Positions 1 through 8,270 of a DNA stretch of 64,000 nucleotides are shown here, in pieces. The notes beneath the pieces were generated by a model. That model was not told the origin of the DNA. It saw nothing but the letters and a program-made list of their open reading frames with translations, and searched no databases. This DNA is from Mucilaginibacter sp. OK098 (GTDB taxonomy: Bacteria > Bacteroidota > Bacteroidia > Sphingobacteriales > Sphingobacteriaceae), in the NCBI RefSeq assembly GCF_900142915.1, contig NZ_FRCM01000009.1:186001-250000 (forward strand). The letters run 5' to 3'. Within the stretch, counting starts at the first letter, position 1. Each line of letters opens with the position of its first letter. The translations under genes were made by a program, and so were the position numbers.

Positions 1-1019
1 ACACCATTTTCCTTCATAACAGGCGAATAGTACAGACCAATGCCTGTATGAAAATTAATCCCCTGGCAGCCATTGTCAGCTAAGATCCACATTGCATCAA
101 GCGCCCACAGCGCTGAGGCAAATACATCGCTTACACCGGGCTTGCCCCCTCCATAAACATTATTGCATTCCGTAACGCGGAAAGGCGGCTGATTTTTAGA
201 TGTAGAAGCTTTGAATGATTGAAGCAGTCCGGCAAGCTTTAAACTGTGCCCTAAAATGGAATGATAATCAATGCCAGGGTTACTTGCGGGCCCTGTTTCA
301 TAGTAATGCCCATCCTGGAGTTTTACATTTACATCAGTGCTTTCGTTGTCTGTAAAGGCTGTTATCCAGTAGGTATTAAAAGCAATATCGGGGCCGGCAA
401 AATTGGCTCCGGGCACTGCCTTTTGTACGGCAGATTGGTATCCCCTCCATTCAGAAAGAAAATCATTGAACGAATATCCCGGGTTGCGGTGGTGTGTATA
501 GGGCCCAAAGGCATCCGGTTCATTACCCGATTGAAAGGCATACAGGCTACTCCCTAAGCTTTGGTAAACGTACGCTGCTTCACTTGCGGCTACCCCGGAA
601 TCATTATTAGCTAAATTTAAACCAAACAAAACCGGCCAGCCCGTAACCTTTGCAAAAGCAGATAAACGATCAATGTCAGTTGTGGTGATTGAATTCGGTG
701 GAGTATCTCCATTACGTTCAGTTCCTGTCCATGTTATAAAGTCGCTGGTGGCGCCGCCCATTCTTAAAACACCGGGGCCAACATTTTTTAGCAGTTGAAT
801 AAGTACTTTGTTATTTGCATTTAAAAAGTTTATATCCTGTTCTAAAATGCCGGTTTCAAAACTAAGGCCTTCAAACGTTGCCGGGATTAAATTGCCGGGG
901 TGGCTTTCATCAAAAGTTACATTGGCTGTGTGATCATTAATTATAAGGTCTTCCGGATGATCCTTGTGGCAGGAAACCAGCACCACAGCCAGTAAAATTA
1001 TAAGCCAAAATTTATTCAT
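1..1019 (-). CDS. Secreted lipoprotein glycoside hydrolase, GH79-like (partial)
   Basis: The start ATG is at 1019 and the frame stays open to the left edge, so about 339 residues of N-terminal sequence are present and the C-terminus is missing. The first 17 residues form a lipoprotein signal ending in LVSC, so the enzyme is probably anchored in a membrane facing the periplasm or surface. The body reads as a TIM-barrel glycosidase: FEGLSFE near residue 50, RMGG near 87, an acid/base candidate Glu167 in SGNEPD, and a nucleophile candidate Glu284 in RVTECNN. This pattern and spacing match family GH79 (beta-glucuronidase/heparanase type). The exact substrate is not readable from the sequence. It is divergent from the GH3 gene to the right, which suggests shared glycan use. 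Confidence 0.8.
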   Translation of the reverse strand, partial: MNKFWLIILLAVVLVSCHKDHPEDLIINDHTANVTFDESHPGNLIPATFEGLSFETGILEQDINFLNANNKVLIQLLKNVGPGVLRMGGATSDFITWTGTERNGDTPPNSITTTDIDRLSAFAKVTGWPVLFGLNLANNDSGVAASEAAYVYQSLGSSLYAFQSGNEPDAFGPYTHHRNPGYSFNDFLSEWRGYQSAVQKAVPGANFAGPDIAFNTYWITAFTDNESTDVNVKLQDGHYYETGPASNPGIDYHSILGHSLKLAGLLQSFKASTSKNQPPFRVTECNNVYGGGKPGVSDVFASALWALDAMWILADNGCQGINFHTGIGLYYSPVMKENG

Positions 1020-1317
1020 GTGAAAAGGTACGATACCGTTATAAAGATATATAAATATCCGGTTTGTAACATAAACATTACGTTGCATATTAAATAAGTG
1101 TAACAGGCTTTAAATAATATAATACCAATAAGTATTTGTCTGCTCTTTTTGGCTTTTCATCTATATTTCTGAGCCTCTTATCTATTACTATATTTAGTAA
1201 TAATTTATATATTTACTTTTAATTGTGTCAAACAAACACAATGGTATAATAAGACCTCATCATACTATAACCTGTTAAATACACTTAATTTATTTAAACC
1301 AATTGTTGTACTTAATT
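1020..1317. other. Divergent intergenic region between two glycosidase genes
   Basis: This AT-rich stretch of about 300 bases separates the outward-facing GH79-like and GH3 genes and must hold both promoters. I see no full TTG-19-TAnnTTTG promoter and no strong hairpin. TATATTTC near 1160 is the nearest -7-like sequence for the rightward gene. Confidence 0.4.
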
Positions 1318-3912
1318 ATGAAGAAAAATCTGCGTATCCCTGTCGCGCTTTGCCTTTTGGGCGCATCGTCATTAGTAATATTAGGCGCCATGACCGCCGG
1401 TACATCTATCACCCTGGTAAAAAAACAAGCAGTTGCCGATAGTTCGGGAATTGTTTTGGTGAAAAATATAAACGGGCCAACGCTGGGCTATTCACCAGCA
1501 TCGGGTGTAAAAATATTGACGGTTGATGGCTTATCTTTTAAGGACCTGAATAAAAATGGCAAGCTTGATAAATATGAAGACTGGCGCTTACCGGTTGATG
1601 AACGCGCAAAGGACCTGGCATCCAAAATGTCTGTAGAACAAATTGCCGGGTTAATGCTGTACAGTATTCACCAGGCTATCCCGGCATTGGCCGGTCCGTT
1701 TGGGCGGGGTACCTATAACGGTAAGCTTTTTAAGGATGGTGGAGTTGATCCGTCATGGGTAACAGATCAGCAAAAAGATTTTTTAATAAAAGATAATTTA
1801 AGGCATGTGCTGGTTACCTCGGTTCAAAGTCCGGAAGTAGCTGCTAAATGGAACAATAATGTACAGGCTCTGGTTGAAGGGGCTGGTTTAGGCATCCCGG
1901 CAAATAATAGCTCCGATCCGCGGCACAGCGCCTTTTCGGGTGTGGAATACACTGCCGGGGCAGGTGGCAAGATCTCACAATGGCCAGATCAGCTTGGTTT
2001 GGCGGCTACATTTGATCCGGCTGTAACGGAACAATTTGGGTCGATAGCGGCAAAAGAGTATCGCGCTTTAGGCATTACAACCGCATTATCGCCACAGATT
2101 GACCTTGGTTCCGAGCCGCGCTGGGTTCGCATTAACGGCACTTTTGGCGAAGACCCGCAATTGGCGGCTGATATGGCGCGCGCCTATGTTGATGGTTTTC
2201 AAACTTCAACAGGCAGCAGCGAAATAAGGGATGGCTGGGGGTTTAACAGCGTAAACGCCATGATGAAACACTGGCCGGGCGGCGGCCCCGAAGAGGGTGG
2301 CAGGGATGCGCATTATGCTTATGGCAAATATGCGGTTTATCCCGGCAATAACTTTGATGAACACCTGGTATCGTTTGTTGATGGCGGCTTAAAGCTAAAT
2401 GGCAAAACAAAAATGGTGGCAGCCGTAATGCCCTACTATACCATATCATATGGCCGCGATGTAAAGAACAAGGAAAACGATGGCAACAGCTATAGCAAAT
2501 ATTTAATAACCGATCTGCTCCGTAAAAAATATGGGTTTGACGGGGTTGTTTGTACCGATTGGCTGGTAACTGCCGATGAAGCAAAAACCCCGGATGTTTT
2601 CCTGGCGGGTAAATCATGGGGGATGGAAGATAAAACCGTTGCGGAACGACATTATAAAATTTTAATGGCGGGTGTGGACCAGTTTGGTGGTAATAACGAT
2701 GCTGGCCCGGTGATAGAAGCCTATAAAATGGGTATTAAAGAGCATGGCGAGGCATTTATGCGGACCCGGTTTGAGCAGTCGGCAGTGAGGTTGCTGCGCA
2801 ATATTTTCAGGGTTGGGCTGTTTGAAAATCCTTATTTAAATACTGAAAATTCTAAGCAAACGGTGGGCAATCCTGATTTTATGACAGTTGGATACAATGC
2901 GCAGTTAAAATCAATCGTGCTGCTAAAGAACCATAGCAACGTACTGCCACTTCAAAAGGGCAAAACTGTTTATATCCCTAAAAAGTACATTGCGGCCAAT
3001 AAAAGCATTTTCGGCGATGTAACCCCCGAGAAATGGGAGGATGCCGTTAATCCTGAATTGCTGAAAAGATATTTTAATGTAACGGATGATCCTGCAAAAG
3101 CAGATTATGCCATTGTGTTTGTAAACAGCCCCATTGGCGGACCGGGATATGATATTGCGGATACGAAGAAAGGAGGCAACGGGTATTTCCCTATCAGCCT
3201 GCAATATGGTGCATATACCGCAGCTGATGCCAGGGAACACAGCATTGCAGCCGGAGACCCAACAGAGCCGGGGATTACCAACCGCTCCTACAAAAACAAA
3301 AGCATTACAGCCGCCAATGCTATGGATCTGAAAATTATTGAGGATACAAAAGTCGCTATGAAAGGCAAGCCGGTAATAGTTAGCATAGCCCTGGCAAAAC
3401 CTATGGTGCCTGCTGAGTTTGAAAAAGATGCCAGCGCTATTGTAGGCAGCTTTGGTGTACAGAACCAGGCTATATTGGACATTTTATCGGGCACAGCCGA
3501 GCCAAGCGGCTTATTGCCTTTCCAGATGCCTGCCGATATGCAAACCGTTGAATTACAGAACGAGGATATCCCGCATGATATGCTTTGCTATATTGATGCC
3601 GACGCGCATACCTATGATTTTGGTTTCGGGATGAACTGGAAAGGGGTAATTAATGATGCCCGGACAGCAAAATATGTAAATAGGGTTGCCAGGCCGGCCA
3701 TCAGCATAAAAGGAAATACGGTTACCATTACCAGTCCGGCGGCCGGTACCAAAGTTTACTATACTACCAATGGCGCTACCCCTGCTTTTGTTAAAGAAAA
3801 TGAATATTCAAAACCATTTACCGTAAGCAAAGGTTTAACTATAAAAGCCATAGCGAAGGTTTATGGCGTTGATAATAGCGGGATGGCGGTGTATAAAGTT
3901 ATAGAGAAATAA
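1318..3912 (+). CDS. Secreted glycoside hydrolase family 3 (beta-glucosidase type)
   Basis: The protein has 864 residues from the ATG at 1318. A TTG fifteen bases upstream is in frame, but the ATG gives a clean signal peptide (MKKNLRIPVALCLLGASS). Residues 90-500 carry the GH3 (alpha/beta)8 domain, with the probable nucleophile Asp414 in VVCTDW. The second alpha/beta sandwich domain begins near LLKNHSNVLPL. The last 70 residues (AISIKGNTVTITSP...VYYTTNG) resemble the chitobiase/beta-hexosaminidase C-terminal beta domain, an accessory module often attached to secreted Bacteroidota glycosidases. A dockerin-like phrase DLNKNGKLDKYEDW lies near residue 75; this is common in GH3 proteins of this phylum. 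Likely role: periplasmic removal of glucosyl or related residues. The substrate is not determined. Confidence 0.88.
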   Translation: MKKNLRIPVALCLLGASSLVILGAMTAGTSITLVKKQAVADSSGIVLVKNINGPTLGYSPASGVKILTVDGLSFKDLNKNGKLDKYEDWRLPVDERAKDLASKMSVEQIAGLMLYSIHQAIPALAGPFGRGTYNGKLFKDGGVDPSWVTDQQKDFLIKDNLRHVLVTSVQSPEVAAKWNNNVQALVEGAGLGIPANNSSDPRHSAFSGVEYTAGAGGKISQWPDQLGLAATFDPAVTEQFGSIAAKEYRALGITTALSPQIDLGSEPRWVRINGTFGEDPQLAADMARAYVDGFQTSTGSSEIRDGWGFNSVNAMMKHWPGGGPEEGGRDAHYAYGKYAVYPGNNFDEHLVSFVDGGLKLNGKTKMVAAVMPYYTISYGRDVKNKENDGNSYSKYLITDLLRKKYGFDGVVCTDWLVTADEAKTPDVFLAGKSWGMEDKTVAERHYKILMAGVDQFGGNNDAGPVIEAYKMGIKEHGEAFMRTRFEQSAVRLLRNIFRVGLFENPYLNTENSKQTVGNPDFMTVGYNAQLKSIVLLKNHSNVLPLQKGKTVYIPKKYIAANKSIFGDVTPEKWEDAVNPELLKRYFNVTDDPAKADYAIVFVNSPIGGPGYDIADTKKGGNGYFPISLQYGAYTAADAREHSIAAGDPTEPGITNRSYKNKSITAANAMDLKIIEDTKVAMKGKPVIVSIALAKPMVPAEFEKDASAIVGSFGVQNQAILDILSGTAEPSGLLPFQMPADMQTVELQNEDIPHDMLCYIDADAHTYDFGFGMNWKGVINDARTAKYVNRVARPAISIKGNTVTITSPAAGTKVYYTTNGATPAFVKENEYSKPFTVSKGLTIKAIAKVYGVDNSGMAVYKVIEK

Positions 3913-3926
3913 AAAAAAATAAAATA

Positions 3927-4036
3927 TGTCATTGCGAGCGCAGCGCGGCAATCGCGTACTATACAGGGCGAACATAAAAGTATATAACTTGCATAGCGGT
4001 TGTGCACGGCGTGCGATTGCTGCGCTCGCAATGACA
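3927..4036. repeat. Family-1 palindromic element, copy A
   Basis: The arms begin TGTCATTGCGAGCGCAGC and end in its reverse complement. The interior matches the other family-1 copies when read on the minus strand (TTCGCCCTG...ATAGTACGCGATTG). It fills most of the 300-base gap between the GH3 and esterase genes. No protein-coding content. Confidence 0.85.
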
Positions 4037-4183
4037 AAACCATTCGTCGCAATACTTTTGGAAGCAGTATTTATAGTTACTGCGGATGCACAAGGCAACA
4101 GGCAATTAGTAGCTTGAAGTAACTTTTTGGAGCATGATTAATAGGATTTAAAGATTTCTTGATTCAATGACTCCCTGATTTCC

Positions 4184-4191
4184 TATCTTTA
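4184..4191 (+). promoter_or_regulatory. Possible -7 element TATCTTTA
   Basis: TATCTTTA lies 21 bases before the esterase ATG and resembles the Bacteroidota -7 box TAnnTTTG except for the last base. The same octamer precedes the genes at 39695 and 52341. No convincing -33 box. Confidence 0.35.
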
Positions 4192-4212
4192 TTTTCAAAT
4201 CCCTGTTCAATC

Positions 4213-5097
4213 ATGATCAAGCAAATAAAAACCTTCATCGTATTGTTATTGCTGCCAGCCGCTTTGTGGGCACAAACCGAACCCATGGTTATCCCGCTTT
4301 GGGCCAAAGGTGCACCGGGGTTTGAAAGCCGCCGCAACGAGCCTGAGCAGGCTAAAGATTACTGGGTGAAAAATATCCATAATCCATCCCTTACCGTGTT
4401 TTTGCCGCCAAAGGATAAAGCTACGGGTGCTGCCGTAATTGTTTGCCCGGGTGGTGGGCACAGGTTGTTGGTTTATACAGCCGAAGGGATTGATCCGGCT
4501 AAATTTTTGAATAATCTTGGTGTAGCAGTATTTGTGCTGAAATACCGCCTGGGCCGCGATACGCTTTCGCCCTATAAAATTGATGTACATGCAAAACAGG
4601 ACGGATTCAGAGCTTTGCGGCTTGTTCGAAGCAGGGCTGCTAAATTTGGGATTGATACCAACCGCATTGGTCTGATGGGCTTTTCGGCCGGTGGTGAGGT
4701 GGTTGATATGGTAGCTTTTGATAAAGGAAAAGGCGATCCAAAAGCGGCTGATCCTATCGATCGTCAAAGTTCCAAGCCTGCATTTGTGATCCAGATCTAC
4801 CCGGGGCCACTTTATATCCCGGATGTTATTCCGGCTGATGCACCACCCGCATTTTTGCTGGCTGCCAATGACGATCCCTGTTGCTCCATATCGGTAATGC
4901 AGCTGCTGCAACGCTATCGGGACGCCAAAGTGCCTGTTGAAGCACATTTGTTTACACAAGGGGCGCATGGTTTTAATATGGGACAGCGATCAAAACTAAA
5001 ATCAATCAATACATGGCCTCAACGTTTGGCTGATTGGCTGTCTGATAATAATATTTTGCAGCCGGTGAGTAATGTAAGGCCGAAAGTGATGCATTAG
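4213..5097 (+). CDS. Secreted alpha/beta hydrolase (esterase)
   Basis: The 294-residue protein has a signal peptide (MIKQIKTFIVLLLLPAALWAQ) and an alpha/beta-hydrolase fold. The oxyanion motif VCPGGGH is followed by the nucleophile elbow GFSAGG with Ser158, an acid candidate Asp220 or Asp221 in AANDDP, and His252 in GAHGFN. The family includes acetyl-xylan and other carbohydrate esterases that are exported next to glycosidases, which fits the GH3 gene just upstream. The substrate is inferred only from this context. A gap of 300 bases with a palindromic repeat separates it from GH3, so it probably has its own promoter. Confidence 0.83.
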   Translation: MIKQIKTFIVLLLLPAALWAQTEPMVIPLWAKGAPGFESRRNEPEQAKDYWVKNIHNPSLTVFLPPKDKATGAAVIVCPGGGHRLLVYTAEGIDPAKFLNNLGVAVFVLKYRLGRDTLSPYKIDVHAKQDGFRALRLVRSRAAKFGIDTNRIGLMGFSAGGEVVDMVAFDKGKGDPKAADPIDRQSSKPAFVIQIYPGPLYIPDVIPADAPPAFLLAANDDPCCSISVMQLLQRYRDAKVPVEAHLFTQGAHGFNMGQRSKLKSINTWPQRLADWLSDNNILQPVSNVRPKVMH

Positions 5098-5121
5098 GGG
5101 GCGAGCTTCGCTTAACTGATC

Positions 5122-5268
5122 GTCATTGCGAGGAACGAAGCACGCTTTGAGCTATGAAAATCAGAGAGCAATAGTATTGTGGTAACTAAACAGCGGCTTT
5201 TGGGTCTATCCCGGCATAAAGGTTCGTTGATTGTCCTTCGCAGAGTTTGCTTCGTTCCTCGCAATGAC
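5122..5268. repeat. Family-1 palindromic element, copy B
   Basis: The arms GTCATTGCGAGGAACGAAGC and GCTTCGTTCCTCGCAATGAC are perfect reverse complements around a roughly 105-base interior. The interior differs from the other copies. It sits between the esterase and thioredoxin genes. Just downstream, 5278-5312 has short AATTCCGAAA-type repeats that recur at 16785-16818. Confidence 0.85.
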
Positions 5269-5397
5269 GTGATATTTTTAATTCCGAAATTGAAATTCCG
5301 ACTTCCGAAATCCTTTTGTTTCCTTACCGTAATTTTCCTTAAAAAATAAACCTTATGCCTTATAAAAGTGTTACCTTGTTATAAACCTCAAAAGATT

Positions 5398-5694
5398 ATG
5401 GCAAATTTCCAGGAGATAATAGCATCAGATAAACCGGTATTGGTTGATTTTTCGGCAGAGTGGTGCGGACCGTGCAAGATGATGCCACCCATATTAAAAC
5501 AGGTAAAGGATGCCTTAGGCGATAAAGTAACCATCATTAAAATTGATATCGACAAAAATCCTTCGGCAGCAAACGCTTATAAAGTGCAAAGCGTACCCAC
5601 GCTTATGATCTTTAAAAACAGCCAAACCAAATGGCGCCAAAGCGGTGTGGTACAGGCCTCGCAGCTGCAGCAGGTTATCCAACAGTTTGTGTAA
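5398..5694 (+). CDS. trxA: Thioredoxin
   Basis: The 98-residue protein starts at the ATG at 5398 (MANFQEI); an in-frame TTG 30 bases earlier would add an unneeded N-terminal stretch. It is a single thioredoxin domain with the active site W22-C23-G24-P25-C26-K27 and the cis-proline context SVPTLMIF. With no signal peptide it is a cytoplasmic protein-disulfide reductase. It converges on the cysM-cysE pair with only 35 bases between the stops. It is slightly shorter than the usual 105-110 residues. Confidence 0.92.
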   Translation: MANFQEIIASDKPVLVDFSAEWCGPCKMMPPILKQVKDALGDKVTIIKIDIDKNPSAANAYKVQSVPTLMIFKNSQTKWRQSGVVQASQLQQVIQQFV

Positions 5695-5729
5695 GGGAAG
5701 GAGAAATAAGATTGGAGGAGGCCGGTCTG

Positions 5730-6602
5730 CTACCCAAACAATGCACTGCTTAAATACCTGTCTCCTCTATCGCAGCAAATAAATACAATGGTGCCTTCGG
5801 TTAGCTCTTGTGCAACTTTTATAGCCGCAGCCATTGCGCCGCCGCTGCTCATTCCTGCAAAAATACCTTCTTCTTTTGCCAGCTTGCGGGCCATTATTAC
5901 AGATTCTGCTTCAGATATGTCTATTACCCTGTCTACACGTTCAGGTTCAAATATTTTAGGCAGGTACTCTACCGGCCAGCGCCTGATGCCCGGGATAGAT
6001 GATCCTTCCGTTGGTTGGCAGCCTATTATCCGGATAGCCGGGTTTATATCTTTAAAATATCTTGAATTACCCATAATGGTGCCGGTGGTTCCCATTGCGC
6101 TTACAAAATGGGTGATCTGCCCTTCCGTATCGCGCCAAATCTCGGGTCCGGTAGTTTTGTAGTGTGCCATATAATTATCGGGGTTGGCAAACTGGTTTAG
6201 TAAAAAGTATTCGCCGCCGGCGCCTTTTTCTTCGGCATAATCACGGCAAAGCTCAATGCCTTCAAGCAAGGTTACTTTAGCGCCAAAAGCCTCCATGGTA
6301 AGCGTGCGCTCGCGGGTGGAGTTTGATGGCATTACCAGTTCAATTTCCAACCCAAACAAACTGGCTATCATAGCTAATGCTATCCCGGTATTACCGCTGG
6401 TAGCTTCAACCAATTTGGTGCCTTTTTTTATATCGCCGCGTTCCAAAGCGCTTCTTATCATATTAAGCGCGGCCCTGTCTTTTACACTTCCCCCGGGATT
6501 ATTCCCTTCCAATTTTGCAAAAATGCGAACGTTAGGGTTGGGATTCAGTCTTTTTATTTCGGCCATAGGCGTATTGCCTATCAGATCAATTATACCAGCC
6601 AT
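5730..6602 (-). CDS. cysM: Cysteine synthase (O-acetylserine sulfhydrylase, CysM type)
   Basis: The 290-residue PLP enzyme makes cysteine from O-acetylserine and sulfide. The PLP lysine is Lys41 in GGSVKDR, the phosphate/substrate loop is S69-GNTG, and the C-terminus carries the CDRGDRYLSS signature typical of CysM rather than CysK. Length is normal for the short form. It starts four bases after the cysE stop, so the two are co-transcribed and the enzymes catalyse consecutive steps. Confidence 0.92.
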   Translation of the reverse strand: MAGIIDLIGNTPMAEIKRLNPNPNVRIFAKLEGNNPGGSVKDRAALNMIRSALERGDIKKGTKLVEATSGNTGIALAMIASLFGLEIELVMPSNSTRERTLTMEAFGAKVTLLEGIELCRDYAEEKGAGGEYFLLNQFANPDNYMAHYKTTGPEIWRDTEGQITHFVSAMGTTGTIMGNSRYFKDINPAIRIIGCQPTEGSSIPGIRRWPVEYLPKIFEPERVDRVIDISEAESVIMARKLAKEEGIFAGMSSGGAMAAAIKVAQELTEGTIVFICCDRGDRYLSSALFG

Positions 6603-6606
6603 AATT

Positions 6607-7416
6607 TCAATCTTTATTTTTGTTTAGTACGATGAGTGCCGGCTTATGATAAACCGTTGAATTGGGCCTAACGCTTTTGGTGAGCCAAACATTACCACCA
6701 ATTACGCTGTGATGCCCTATAACCGTTTCCCCGCCAAGTATAGTAGCGCCCGAATAGATCACCACATGGTCTTCAACCGTAGGGTGCCTTTTGGTATTCG
6801 CCATGTTTTTTGCAACACTTAAAGCGCCTAAAGTAACCCCCTGGTACAGTTTTACATGCTTGCCAATTATGCAGCTTTCGCCTATAACAATGCCTGTGCC
6901 ATGGTCTATATGAAAATATTCGCCAATCTCAGCAGCCGGGTGAATATCAATCCCGGTTTTTGAGTGGGCATATTCCGTTAATATTCGGGGCAGCAATGGC
7001 ACATTATGCTTGTATAAAATATGGGCAAGGCGGTAGAATGATATAGCAAAAAAGCCGGGATATGTCCTTATCACTTCAAATTCAGTACGGGCAGCAGGGT
7101 CGCCTTCAAAAATCTCGCGGATATCGGTATTCAGCAACTGGTACAATAAAGGCAGCTGTTCAAAAACAGATCGCGACAGTTGTTCATTATTGCAGTTTTC
7201 ACAGGCTTTAGTAGCATCCATTACCAGGCAAAGCTCATTTTCAAGTTTCTTAAACTCGGCCTTTAGTTGGTCTACCCCATTAAACTCCTGTTTGGATTGT
7301 TCCGGAAATAATAAACGGATAAGCTGCAAGGCCCAGGCGGTAATTTCCCTGTTAGACGGCACTGCCTCAACATGCTGGTGTTTATCAAATAATTGCCTGT
7401 AAAATTGCTCGTCCAT
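6607..7416 (-). CDS. cysE: Serine O-acetyltransferase
   Basis: The 269-residue protein acetylates serine with acetyl-CoA, the step before CysM. The C-terminal half is a left-handed beta-helix of hexapeptide repeats, with the conserved GIDIHPAAEIG, IDHGTGIVIGE and VTLGAL motifs and catalytic His/Asp in HIDHG. The N-terminal 120 residues are a helical domain longer than in the minimal EpsC form. The C-terminal tail is long enough to attempt contact with cysteine synthase, but this is not shown. It is first in the cysE-cysM operon. The 208-base leader holds no riboswitch or T-box that I can recognise. Confidence 0.92.
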   Translation of the reverse strand: MDEQFYRQLFDKHQHVEAVPSNREITAWALQLIRLLFPEQSKQEFNGVDQLKAEFKKLENELCLVMDATKACENCNNEQLSRSVFEQLPLLYQLLNTDIREIFEGDPAARTEFEVIRTYPGFFAISFYRLAHILYKHNVPLLPRILTEYAHSKTGIDIHPAAEIGEYFHIDHGTGIVIGESCIIGKHVKLYQGVTLGALSVAKNMANTKRHPTVEDHVVIYSGATILGGETVIGHHSVIGGNVWLTKSVRPNSTVYHKPALIVLNKNKD

Positions 7417-7624
7417 CTTATGAATTAAAGTCTTTAGTCAAAAGTTTATTGCTCTAAGTCGGTAATTGTAATTATTGTTAACAAATAAAGGTTTTGACTT
7501 ATAGCTACAAGTTTATGTAAAATAATGTTGTTGATTTGTAAAAAGTTACGCAGACGCTGTTGAAGCCTCTCAGGATTGCTATAATCCAATAGCAACAAGC
7601 TTGTTTTTAATATATTTTATCCAA

Positions 7625-8260
7625 TTAAACGGCGTTTTCCAGCATCGTCAAATACGCTGCCCTGCTAATCATCCTTGCCCCCATTGATGCTAAGTGATCA
7701 GTATGTACCTGGCAATCTATCAAACTAAATAAACCGCTGCTGCACAAATAAATAAGTGCAGTTTTTGAAGCGTTGCTCACCAGGCTGAACATGCTTTCGC
7801 CGCAAAAAACACGGCCAACCTGCACGCCATACAACCCGCCCGCCAAATTATCATCCAGCCATACTTCTACCGAATGCGCATAACCTTTTTGGTGAAGCTC
7901 AATATAAGCCGCCTGCATATCGGCTGTTATCCAGGTGCCCTCCTGTCCTTCGCGTTCCATTTGGGAGCAGGCTGCTATTACTTTTTCAAAGCATTGATCA
8001 GTAGTAACCTTAAACATTCCTGAATTTAAAACCCGCCGCATAGATTTGGAGATCTTCAGCTCTTCAGGATAAAGCACAAACCTTTCATGCGGCGAAAACC
8101 ACAGGATAGGTTCATCATCACTATACCACGGGAAGATGCCGCTTTGATAGGCCAGCAGCAAACGATCTGTACACAGATCGCCGCCTACAGCTAAAAGCCC
8201 ATCCTCTTCGGCAAGCTCCGGATCGGGAAACAGTATACGTTCATCAAGCCTGAATATCAT
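7625..8260 (-). CDS. aat: Leucyl/phenylalanyl-tRNA-protein transferase
   Basis: The 211-residue protein attaches Leu or Phe to proteins with basic N-termini, marking them for ClpAP (N-end rule). Hallmarks are FPDPELAEEDGLLAVGGDL at the start, SGIFPWY, WFSPHERFVL, the GTWITADM block and GLYGVQVGRVFCGESMFS. Length is normal. Its start lies 10 bases after the stop of the DUF3857 gene on the same strand, so it may be the last gene of that transcript. Confidence 0.93.
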   Translation of the reverse strand: MIFRLDERILFPDPELAEEDGLLAVGGDLCTDRLLLAYQSGIFPWYSDDEPILWFSPHERFVLYPEELKISKSMRRVLNSGMFKVTTDQCFEKVIAACSQMEREGQEGTWITADMQAAYIELHQKGYAHSVEVWLDDNLAGGLYGVQVGRVFCGESMFSLVSNASKTALIYLCSSGLFSLIDCQVHTDHLASMGARMISRAAYLTMLENAV

Positions 8261-8270
8261 CAGGGCAAAT

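Noticed and set aside
1303..1317. TTG start giving MLYLI before the GH3 protein
   Set aside because: The ATG at 1318 directly begins a typical signal peptide; the upstream TTG adds nothing.
4246..4968. 240-codon frame on the minus strand opposite the esterase
   Set aside because: It lies wholly antisense to a convincing alpha/beta hydrolase and has no domain pattern of its own.
7417..7624. Riboswitch or T-box before cysE
   Set aside because: The 208-base leader is AT-rich and lacks a conserved core or terminator/antiterminator pair that I can recognise.
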